A stretch of 64,000 nucleotides of DNA from positions 20,148,176 through 20,212,175 of the forward strand of contig CM049311.1 of the NCBI GenBank assembly GCA_026874595.1. Direction: 5' to 3'. The stretch comes from Sipunculus nudus. Taxonomy: Eukaryota; Annelida; Sipuncula; Golfingiida; Sipunculidae. Shown here piece after piece: positions 22,511 to 32,955 of this stretch (positions are counted from its first letter, which is position 1; each line of letters starts with the position of its first letter). A program made the position numbers and the translations under genes. Below the pieces are notes generated by a model. It worked only from the letters and a program-made list of their open reading frames with translations. It was not told where the DNA came from and searched no databases.

Positions 22511-24684
22511 GAGTTTGATATTAATATTTAGACGTGGCCTAATTTTAGAGCATTCGTGACCGGGGCAGGCTTTTTGCGATCGTCTAGGTGATTGCACTTG
22601 CAGTCATCTAGTATTTGATTAATTTTGTTTGTCAGGTTGGTGACTTTATGAATATTATAATGCAGTTACCTTAATTCTAAAATGCATTCTTTCAATAAAA
22701 AACAGATGAACTTTTCCCACATTTCTTCAAGCAATAGTGGCGTCATCTTATGGAGAAATAATTGACTACTCTTAACCAGTGATTTGAACCAGCGCCGGTT
22801 CAAAAATGAGTACAGTTAAAGCCAACATGGTTTTACTATTATCCTTATTCATAACATCGTTTATTTTAACATTTTATTTGACACATAGATAAAAGATATA
22901 CAGATACATGGTTACGTGATAAATCATAATAATAGTATATCAATGTTGATAATCAATTCTATGTTAAATTACAGAGAGAACATTTTATTTACTTAGTAGA
23001 GAGAAAGTGAATGGTGTAAAGTAATTATGCGGAGACAACAGGGAATTTCGACAGGATGAATGTCCAACGTTGTCCAAAATCCACATATAGCTAGGTTCAA
23101 AGTGTGCCGGTCAAAGGTCCATCTGTTATGAGAAACGGAAACAATGTTATGCCACAAGATACATCTACATATATACAAATCCAAACACAAACTGAAGTAT
23201 ATTCAATCCTCAACATATTCTCAACAGGAAAATAACAGTTATCGGTATCTCCAAAACATATTACAAATATAAATAATAACAAAACTTATACGTGACTTGG
23301 AAGGTTCGAATCATATTTTAAGTCATTATGGCAAATAATGAGTTCAAAAACAGAAAAGGTGTACATATTCCTGCAATGTATACATTTATCATCGTGGTTA
23401 AACTGACTTGAAATGTAATTTCAATGTGCATTCAACTGCACACTTGAGGTAAATTCAGATTTATTCATTCTAATTCGATTCAAATGAAAGAATTGTTTTC
23501 AAAACTATACACTTTAGTCATTCACTGCATCACTTTACCTGCAAAGTGAACTTCTTCGAAATAGAACAACTTCGAATGAGCAATAGTGAGAAAAATGTGA
23601 TCGCATGAACATTTATTTATAAATTCAGCTCAATACATTTTAACCTATGGACACCTTTCCATTTCTATTCAGGGTTCGTACTCAACCTGGAGTGCTGGAA
23701 CACTCATGGGTATTATAAATGACTATTTCAGGTCCTAGAAAAATTGGAAAATATTTTTTTTTAAATATACACCTGCAAAGAATATTCCTTCAACTTGGGT
23801 GTCAGTCCATGTTGGCTGCCATAGATATTTCAACTATGACATTTGCATTCCGTTTCACTAAAGCATGCATCGATTTAAATCCAGTGAGAGTAAGTGCTGC
23901 ACGTTTGTGAATGTCTAAATCCCTACATTTCCTCATATTTGATAAAAATTATGTCGCGTTGCTGTTAATTTGTGACCTAGAAAAATCCCTATAAGACCTA
24001 AAGTATACACTTCCTGTTAATTTGCTTCCCTCTTCCCTTACCACGCCGACAAGATAAGATAACCCAAACATCATTACACACAGAATGATAGGGTATATCA
24101 AGTAATTAGGCTTTGGTATATTAATTTATGGGAAAATAAATAGTTAACAAATGATTTTTAAAGCACTTTGGCCGTTACACAACAGAAAAAAAAACACAAA
24201 GACTGTAGTTCACTAACATATCAATATGAATTCAAAAAAATATGAAGGTTAGATAATTGTTGTATATTAAATGGTAAACATACCTTCTTTTCACTGGTAG
24301 ATTTGTTAAAAACATGATTCCAATATAAAATATTCACTTGTAATTTTAAAATATGATAAAATATAAACCTTATTCTTATATTGCTTATATGAAAAATAAC
24401 ATAAATATAGTTATACGATAGACCTCTAAACGTTAAATCAGCTAAGATATGGTAAATATTAAAACGTTTCCTCATATTTATGAAAGCAATAAAAATTTAA
24501 TTAAATAATGATTAAAATTAAAATGTAATGTAACGGTTGGATAATCACCTGTCATCCTCAGCATCCTTATCTAAGGTAGCTTCATCAAATCCTTAACTCG
24601 GCTCTCTTCAGCTTTATCATGATGTTCTGCCGTGATTGCCATAATGTTACCCAGATCACAATATCCTGAACAGTGACTCTGGTG
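22511..24684. other. AT-rich region, nothing recognised
   Basis: Frames on both strands are short and lack motifs or paired splice sites. No repeat partner was found elsewhere in the window. Confidence 0.35.
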
Positions 24685-24871
24685 TTATAACTCTATTAAA
24701 TAAATACAGGTGATCTGTTTGATGGCCGCCTTGATTTCATCCACATCAAAGTAGGTGGCGCTGGTGCTGTCTTTGTATACAGAGACAAATTTTTCATCAT
24801 CATCCTCACCATCATCAGCAGCAGCATCAACACAGATGTTACTATCGATATCCTCGTCAGCTGCTGATGTA
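24685..24871 (-). CDS. Last exon of small membrane protein: acidic cytoplasmic tail
   Basis: Read on the minus strand after the acceptor CTGCGGAAG, the frame gives an acidic tail (STSAADEDIDSNICVDAAAD, then GEDDDEKF) followed by DSTSATYFDVDEIKAAIKQI, and stops at TAA 24685-24687. The first base completes the split Ser codon left by the exon at 25195-25373, so the two join in phase. Family not recognised. Confidence 0.45.
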
Positions 24872-25194
24872 CTTCCGCAGAAAAGATGACACGTTAAGAT
24901 TTTCCCTCATCATAGTACGGGATGCTGGGACTTCCCCAGACGGCCAATATTGGGCTGATTACACCAATATAGTTGACGGCAGTGTTTTCCCGTGTGGTTT
25001 TACCAGTTTTTCTCAGCATCACAGATAAAGTTCTGCAAGGGTTTTCGCCAACCACTTATGTGCCACTAACAGCATTTTGTCTGCAGGGTCGCTGGGCCGC
25101 GCTGTTGTTTGTTCCCGTTGATGTCAAAATAATATTTGTTTTATAATACATGCACAAGACCTGGCCACCGCCACACATCTAAAACAAACATTAC

Positions 25195-25373
25195 CTCTCT
25201 AATGGCATCCTGGCTGTCACAGTTGATCTTTTCTGTCTCCTGGCCCCGAAAAATTTTGCACGAGCTCCACATTTCTCACAGCTTTGGCGGCAGCATAGAA
25301 GCGGGCAGCGAAGTAAACACATGATGACGAACAGAATACTGATGACTCCAACAGCAACATATGGCCAGGACAT
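25195..25373 (-). CDS. Transmembrane exon of small membrane protein
   Basis: On the minus strand, between an acceptor (CTTAAAG) and a donor (GAGAG|GTAATG), 179 nt encode a hydrophobic span SWPYVAVGVISILFVIMCLL. A Cys/Arg-rich juxtamembrane part (RCPLLCCRQSCEKCG) and a basic stretch (ARRQKR) follow. The topology fits a single-pass protein with a cytoplasmic C terminus. The exon begins exactly with ATG, so it may be the true start of a ~121-residue protein, or the second-last exon of a longer receptor whose extracellular exons were not found. No family recognised. Confidence 0.45.
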
Positions 25374-25855
25374 CTTTAAGATATGTCAAAAACACACACT
25401 GGATAAAATTCTTACAAATTAAGTCCAAACGTCGGTTACATGAAACGATATCTGGGACTGCAGTGAATAAAACGCTGGGATAGAAGCGTATATATAGCAA
25501 ACTAATTTTCATCATTATCATCTTAATTTTACTTTTTAGTACTTATTTTATGCATCATAATCTTTATCTTCATCATAATCGCTTTCTCCTTCTGCTAAAT
25601 CCATTAAAATCTTTTACCATTTTTTATGTAGAATTTTGTAAATTTTATATTTAAAAGTTTAAGTAATTGCCTACTTTTGACATTTTCCCCCAAAAGTTTG
25701 AAAACATATTTATCATACCTTTTGATTTCAAATTGATTAAAATTGAAAGCTATATTTAAACTGTTACACTTCGTAATTTTAAATTGTCAAAATTATGCGT
25801 ATCTAAATGACTGCAAGTGTGTTGTGTTGAAGTTGGTATACACAGTGGTACACAC

Positions 25856-25862
25856 ACACACG

Positions 25863-25893
<31 letters not shown>
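25856..25893. repeat. (CA)n/(TA)n microsatellite
   Basis: Short CA then TA dinucleotide runs. Confidence 0.85.
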
Positions 25894-26398
25894 GATATTC
25901 ACAATTCGGTAAAAGATTTCGATGATTGACCGTAACATGTATGTGTATGTGTGTGTGCGTGTGTTTGTTCGCTAAAACTGTCAACGTGGTTGACATATCA
26001 TGCACCAGACACTGACACAAAGACCACGTGTTATAGACCTATTAGTGTGGCCATGGGAAACCAAAGTTCAGCAGGGAAATGTGCACCTTTGTTTACAGGC
26101 CGCGTGGAGCTATGTATTCAACATGGCGGTGACTATAGCGTGTTGAATATGCAGATCCACAATGTTTACATATGCAGGCTGCTCTTTTCTTGTCAGTGCA
26201 TGGTGTTATTAGTCCAAGAACACTTCCTATTACCCTTGTAACATATTGTATATTAATGACTTATAGATGTAAATATTTCTGGTTGTTTGACTCTAGAGTT
26301 AGGGTGCCTAACGATAGGGCCTGGGGCCGAACCAAAAAATATAATGCTTCCATGCATGACATCGTCGTATTTTATCATTATATAAATATATTTTTATC
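25894..26398. other. Spacer, nothing recognised
   Basis: Short GT-rich tract near 25940-25965. No supported gene. Confidence 0.3.
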
Positions 26399-28860
26399 GA
26401 ACCTGTGAGCTTATGCGATGGTGTGGCGTCGTCCGGCGTCCGTCCGTCCGTCGTCTGTACGTTAACCCATACTATCTTGAAAACGGCAAGAGTTAGCATC
26501 ACCAAATTTTATGCAAAAAATTAGTCATCTAAAAAACTCTATGGGATTTTGCTTATTTTTTTGGCTAACTGCAATTTCTTAGATTTTATAGGGAAAAAGC
26601 TAAAAAAGCTTGAAAAATCCTCTTCTCTGAAACTGTTCAGCCAAATTGTCCAATATTTCACAGAAATGATCCCCGGAACAACCTTTCTCAAGTTTGTTCG
26701 AATGGTTTAAGTTCGGTGATTTTTGGTCGAGTTACAGGAAGTTGGACTTAGTCATCTGTCCAAAAAAGCATACTAAAATTACTATCCCAGAAACGGCTGA
26801 AGCTGTCATCACCAAATTTTATGCCAATGTTGGTCACTTAGGTCATATCTGAAATTGAGGTATTGGTGGCGCCACCTGCATCGGCCTTTTTTGTACTGGG
26901 TCATCAGTGCCTGTATCACACTGAGGGCTACAAAAAACTTCTTCTCTGAAACCATATGGCCAAAATGTTTAATATCGCACAGAAATGATCCTAGGGTAGT
27001 GCTTTCTGAAGTTTGTTTAAATGGTCTCTTTTCAGTGACTTTTGGCTAAGTTATGGGAAGCTGAATTTAGTCATATGCCATAACAGCCCATTTTAGCTCA
27101 GTGGCTACAAAGATCTTCTTCTCAAAAACCACTAGGCCAAATTCTTAAATCTCACACATTAATTATCCTCAGATGTTGATAATTCAAGTTTGTTCAAATG
27201 GTTTTGTTTCAGCGATTTTGGGCTGAGTTATGGGAAGCTTAACTTAGCCATTTGCTGTATTTTCCCATATGAGTTATAAACCTGCGAAACGTTTGTCGAC
27301 TGATGCCACTGAAACCTGTTTGTTAAATATTTTACAAGAATAATTCCTACAATAATTCTAATAATAATTGTCATTAATGGTTCAACATGAATGATTTTTT
27401 TGGCTGAATTATGGAGATTGAATTGAGTCATTTTACCATATATGTTAGCTGTGTGATGCTGTTACATCTAGCCTGGCACCAGTATATCAGCATCTATTAC
27501 ATCATGCCTTTAGACATTTAGATTTCAGGTTATCTTTGGTTAATATTGACAAGAAAGTTTTTTTAAAAGCTTTTAAAAAATTTAGATTTATGATTTAAGT
27601 TATTCATCATACCAGGCAATGTTAAAATCATGGATATTCAGCTCTCTGTGGCTATATAAAGACAATTGTACGTGGATTACAAATTATTGGTATCCTACTC
27701 AACTTAATTCAAGAATTGCTATCAATGAGATATATCTGTATTTTAATTTTGCACCCAGTATGCATCCGTAATAATTTTACATATATTCCTGATTTCTTTT
27801 TTATCAAAAGTCAGCTGAAAAGCATTTTGTATTGGGAAAATATATTTCAAAGTTATTTCAAGTAGGGACCATTATTGTGTTCAGATAGCAGCACTTGGTT
27901 TCCATTGGCAGATTGCCAGTGCCTTGATGTTGGCCATTAGCTAAGATGATGTCAGCTCTATAAATAGTTTTGGCACAGTGCCAGGATTGGAAGAAGTGCA
28001 GCCAGGTATAGCTCAAGAATTCACTCAGTGCAGTAGCTGCATTCTATTTATAGCTTTGCAGACTGCTCACTGCATCATATTTGGCACCAAAGTTCAGCCT
28101 GAATCTATTTAAAGCTTTGGCAGAGTGCCAGCTGTGTTAGATTATGCAACAGGTCAAGAGTTCACTCAGTGCAGCCAGGTACAGGTCAAAAGTTCACTCA
28201 GTCTAGCCAGGTGCAGGTCAAGAGTTCACTCAGTGCAGTAGCTTGAGGCAGCAATTTGTCACAGGTCACTCGGGGGCAACTGCCTTACTCACCTAAGCCT
28301 TGTCAGCCCAGTGTGCAAACTCTCGGGAAGTTTGATGTATTGGACTGATATTTTGACCTGTCTATGCGTCTTTGATGGTATTCTCATTTACACGACAGGT
28401 GGTGCCACGTACATTGACTTTTGCAAAGTGTATGTGCCTGCTTATTTCTACAGAGGAATTTTATATATCAGCCTGAAATTGGGCATATTTATACATATCG
28501 GATAGCTTTGTCTTATACAAGACATGTAGTGCCACCTACAATAATTTTTGCACAATGTGTGTCCCTGCTTATTTCTCAGGAGGGGTTTGATATATCAGTC
28601 TATAAATTGGCAAATGTGTATATCTCTGATAGCTTAGTTGTATACAAGACTGGTGGTGCCAGCTAGAATCGTTTTTGTGTTGTGTGCACCCATGCAAGAA
28701 TTTCAGCAGTGATGTTTGTGTGATTGTTTTTATTCAAAATGTTTAGTACTTGCATTGTTCATATACATGAAAAGTAATGGTCCAGCATTGAAGCATTATA
28801 CCTGGTGTATTTCCCAATGCACAGGTTCGCATTAGGCCTTTAGGCCTTGTTTAAAGGATA
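26399..28860 (+). repeat. Dispersed repeat R1, long copy with internal tandem units
   Basis: It starts ACCTGTGAGCTTATGCGATG followed by a TCCG-rich tract, then three related units (anchors 'cttctctgaaac' at about 26622 and 26940, 'cttctcaaaaacc' at about 27118). A zone of 'gttcactcagtgcag' repeats follows (28020-28250), then 127-bp units, and the end matches 17640-17890. No coding frame. Confidence 0.65.
28395..28670 (+). repeat. 127-bp tandem repeat (3 units)
   Basis: The phrases 'caggtggtgccacgtaca', 'catgtagtgccacctaca' and 'ctggtggtgccagctaga' recur at 28395, 28522 and 28649, each preceded by similar 'gatagcttt/tagttgtatacaaga' text. Spacing is 127 bases. Confidence 0.75.
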
Positions 28861-29376
28861 TCTACTCTCAAATATTAATATCTCTACATGATCACTTCTT
28901 TTGATCCAGTTACGTCAAAGAATAAAAATATACAATATTTTCAGTTATAGCGGTAATATCTAAAATGAATTAAACATTTTGCGTATATTTTCGTATTCGT
29001 CCTGTAAATTACATAAGTAGGATTTCACGAATTTTATCTCGACCTATAAATAAAAAAGGAAAGAATAATTAATTTTCCGCTCAATGGAGTCTCCAAAAAA
29101 AATTGTATTGCCTAAGCGGGGCAGAGTAGAAGGAAACGGTATTTAGATTTTCAATTATATTTTCAAATTGTGTTCATTTTTTAACATTAACCATTTAATT
29201 TAATCTTTGGAATGATGAATGTTCGTACTCTGCCACCGCTGTGTTGAATGATTAAGTTCTTCTTTAAATTATAGGTTAATAACCCTGCTAATGCTTTTCT
29301 GAGGTTACACAAGCTGTCAAAACACACGGCTCAGGATGTCTCTAACTGCAGCTGATAAACGGTGATACTCGGGTGG
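28861..29376. other. Spacer, nothing recognised
   Basis: AT-rich without supported features. Confidence 0.3.
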
Positions 29377-30330
29377 GGGGGGGGGGGGGGGGTTAAATGA
29401 CTCAGTGCATTTAAAAGCAAATGCATATGTTCAATTCATTTAAATGTAAATGCAAATGCGACAAAAAAAAATCAAATGAAAATACGATAAAAATCATAAA
29501 AGTATATTTATCTCTACATAATACACAATTAACAGGGTTCAGGTTTACCGCTATTTTAAGGATGTCATTAAATAATATAACATTTTTTTAAACATTATTT
29601 AAAATGTTACATTTTCAAATGCAGGTAAAAAGCAGTAACGTAACATTTCAGTGATAAGAATCCTGCGCTTATATTTCTTCCTTAACATTCATTGAAAGAG
29701 CGAATAATAGTTGCAAATTATGCATAAATATTTACACATAGCTTGCCAGATGTAGACTGTAGACTGTAAATGCAAATGTGTATTCAATGGCACGGGCTTT
29801 TGATCAGGTTTTCGCATTTGCATTTAATTGCAACGAGTCGGATTTGAACTAAACCCCTGGCCTGGGAAGCTTGCTTTTACGTTTCTGTCCGAGGAATGAT
29901 TCTAATCTCCGTTTCTCCTTGACCAACCTTTTGGGACCATAATTTGTTTCTAATTAATTAATCAAACAGTCTTGTAGTCTTGTATGTTTTAAACTGTACT
30001 CAGGATAATAATCACATAAAAAAGTATCACTTGGAATCATGTAATTCAATAGTATATTCTACAATGACTGGTTAAGACGCTAGATAGACCAAGTTATTCA
30101 TAATACACTATGCAATTTATCTTGAAATCTGGTGGCAATATTGAGCTCATCTGCAATTACATCTTTCAATGCATTTGAAATTACATTTGCATCTGATAAT
30201 TTTTCATCACATTTGCATTTAATAATATTTAACCTGTGCATTTGCATTTGCATTTGAAATATTACAAAATGCCTATAAATCAGTTTTGATGTATATGCAA
30301 CCAAGTCTCGATATTATAAACTTGCTTTTT
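29377..30330. other. ATGCAAAT-rich region after a poly-G tract
   Basis: A G16 run is followed by several exact octamers ATGCAAAT or ATTTGCAT (about 29450, 29768, 29813, 30185, 30211, 30240), some tandem. No gene seen. It may be a diverged repeat with subterminal motifs or a regulatory cluster upstream of the cysteine-module gene. Confidence 0.3.
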
Positions 30331-30925
30331 AATTTTTCTGGACCGGTTTCATATTAGTACAATATAGTCCTATAAATACCAGTTAAAAATAACGTCATCA
30401 GTAAAATAAAAAACACCAGAAAATTACTAAGGTACGCTTAATCAACGAAAGTTTTAACCCCACGAATAGTGTTTCACGCCAACACTTAAACATTTTAGAC
30501 CCATTAAATGTTCTTATTAGCAGAATCATCATTTTTTTCCAGAATGCTTAACCCATCTTTGCGATCATACATTTTATTCCTGTATACTTCCAATGCTCAT
30601 CCCGACCTTACACAACAGTCACATGCATACATACGCATTCTTCAGTGGCCACAGTGTTTCTCATCAGACATTCTTGCACAGTGGACGAGGTGGGGGTCAT
30701 GAATTTCTCATAACGAAGTATTAATGGCGAGTAAACAGCATGGACAAACCAAACATGATTATAACGGGCGTATGTCTTGTTGCTACATGGCTTCTGGGCC
30801 ACTGAATAGGACCAACTAATATGTGTTCTAGCCGCATCTGCTTCACAAAGGCTTTCAAATTCCTGGTCAGAGAATTGTTGTTTTTTGTTGTGGATACTAT
30901 TAAGGATTGTATCCATGATGCGGGG

Positions 30926-30932
30926 TATAAAA
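30926..30932 (+). promoter_or_regulatory. Probable TATA box of the cysteine-module gene
   Basis: TATAAAA in the context GCGGGGTATAAAACTCC, in a locally GC-richer stretch. It stands about 25-30 bases before a purine-rich segment ending in a good donor at 31052. It is the best core-promoter candidate upstream of the signal-peptide exon. Confidence 0.45.
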
Positions 30933-30956
30933 CTCCTCACCAAGGGACGAGAGGAC

Positions 30957-31051
30957 AAGTCAACAAGCGGAGCAGAGAGAGAAGGAGAGAGAAACACCGT
31001 CCTGTCTGTACGGCCATTCCATTTCACTTTTCTCACCGACATCAGCTTGTG
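30957..31051 (+). other. Probable untranslated first exon
   Basis: The start is assumed ~25-30 nt after the TATA box. The end is the donor TTGTG|GTAAGC. It would join to the acceptor at 32871-32873 across a 1.8-kb intron. Inferred only; there is no transcript evidence. Confidence 0.35.
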
Positions 31052-32873
31052 GTAAGCATGGGGCTTTAGACAAATTGTCTTTCATTAATTCCTTTTTGTT
31101 GAAAAATATCCAAAGTAGCGCACACTGACGTAGAGGGTTTATAATATACTCGAGGTTAATATTAAATTAATAAAGTTCCCGGAACAGACACATGAATAGA
31201 AAAAATTGCAAGGTTGGACAATTTAGCAAAGGACATACAGAACAAATAAGTGGTATATAAGGTATGAAACATGACATTGTTTTCATAATAACGAAAATCG
31301 CAGTGACAACAGTTATTGCTTATAATATAAGAGCACTAAGATAGTTTTGTATCGTAAAAGGCACTAAATTAAAAAAATATGGCAAAAATACACTTTATGA
31401 AAAATGATATATTGAAAATGTTGTTTTAATTAATGCGCAAATAAAAAACGTATTAAAAGAAAGCTTGTTATAAGAAAGTTTGTTGCACGGTTTGTTGTAC
31501 ACTTTATTGATAGAATATGCTCGGTACGCTATTTGTATGCAATTATTAAATTAGCCTTGCTGAACATGCTATACTTGATTTCTGGTAATCTTGCTCATCT
31601 TTTGAACGCAATATAATACCTGTTCCTATAAGAAACTAATACAGAGAGAAAAACGGCAAAAAACACCATTTAATACAGGTCCAATCGACCTGACTTAAAT
31701 GCCAAACAAATTTTAACATTATGGCTGATGAGAACTTTATATTCTAAAACCCACAAAAGATAAAGGTGCGATTTCCACCGAAATACCTTATATACGCGAA
31801 TGGTATACCTGTATAGTTTTCCTTTTTATAAAAGTATGCATTCTCTATGAAAACTTTAATTTATACAATATATACCCAACTTAACAACCGATTTTGACCC
31901 TAAAATTTCTCGCATTGAGAGTTCTTCACAATATATAAAGCCTGCATCTTTAACATCGTTTAACATGTTATTATATTCTAACGCCTTTTTATTATACCAC
32001 GGGCAGCCGATTTTCAACGTGATTAGGATTGTATGTATTCATAACTCACAGATTAAATCCAATGCTCCTAATTTATCATTTACTCTAGGCTTTGCATGAA
32101 AATAAGTGAATGAACAGATAAACATAGCTAAACTAAACGGTAGCAAGGCAATATTAGATGCGAACTACTTAATAAGTGTACTATGGCCCTGAATTTTTCA
32201 ATTTTTGGCCGATAACACGAGTAATAAATGCTTGAATATTTGACTGCAATTAATCCTTATTTAAATTGTTATATAATATAAACAATAATAATAATAATTA
32301 TAATTATAATTATAAATATTATAATAATTTTAGAAAGCATATTTTCAGTTAAAGGAATATTCCATTATAGTGATGCATACTGGAAGTCAGCCCTGAAATA
32401 TCAAGAGAATTTTAATATGAAAATAACATAACAGACAGCTCTTTAAGACGTTTGCTAACTTGGATTTATAGGCAGAGATTAGTGCTAGTGCTTGAAACAC
32501 CACATTTATAATATATTAAAACCTTGTGGTTCCCAAAACATAATTTAGACGTTATATAAATGATAGCTTAATACATGTACTGTCTATACATTAGGTTATG
32601 ATTAGGAAAATTATGTCATGAGCAAGTATGTTTAATTTTCGTCGGATCTTGGTGTTTCAGTCACAATATAACTGTGGGAAACGCGCCTGCATGGACTTTT
32701 TTTGTTTGCAACCAGTGCTGTTTGCAAAGTCCCGTTTACAAAATTCGCCAAAGTATAGTATTTAATTTGAGGTCTTATACGCCAGATTGTAGTCATCAGT
32801 TAATTTATATTAAAAACTTTTATTAATTATAAATGTTTATTTTGATCTAAAATATTTGATATTTCATTTTCAG
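31052..32873. other. Putative first intron, AT-rich
   Basis: Contains a short AAT/ATT-rich tract (about 32285-32330). No repeats or genes recognised. Confidence 0.3.
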
Positions 32874-32955
32874 GAGAGAGAGTTCATATACCAGACCGAA
32901 ACCATGGGGTTAGCCCACTGTATACTATCGGTGGTACTAATAGCATACGTCTCAG
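32874..32955 (+). CDS. Exon 1 (coding): start codon and signal peptide
   Basis: The ATG at 32904-32906, in context GAAACCATGG, opens [18 protein letters not shown], a typical secretory signal peptide. The upstream part (32874-32903) is untranslated after the acceptor TTTTCAG. Donor CTCAG|GTAAGG, phase 1. Confidence 0.75.

Noticed and set aside
24900-25100. Open minus-strand stretches between the two membrane-protein exons
   Set aside because: Protein-like composition but split over two frames with no matching splice phases; not annotated as an exon.
30608-31042. 144-codon minus-strand ORF
   Set aside because: It overlaps the putative promoter and first exon antisense, shows no recognisable domain, and starts in low-complexity Arg/Ser sequence; judged a chance ORF, though its length is notable.
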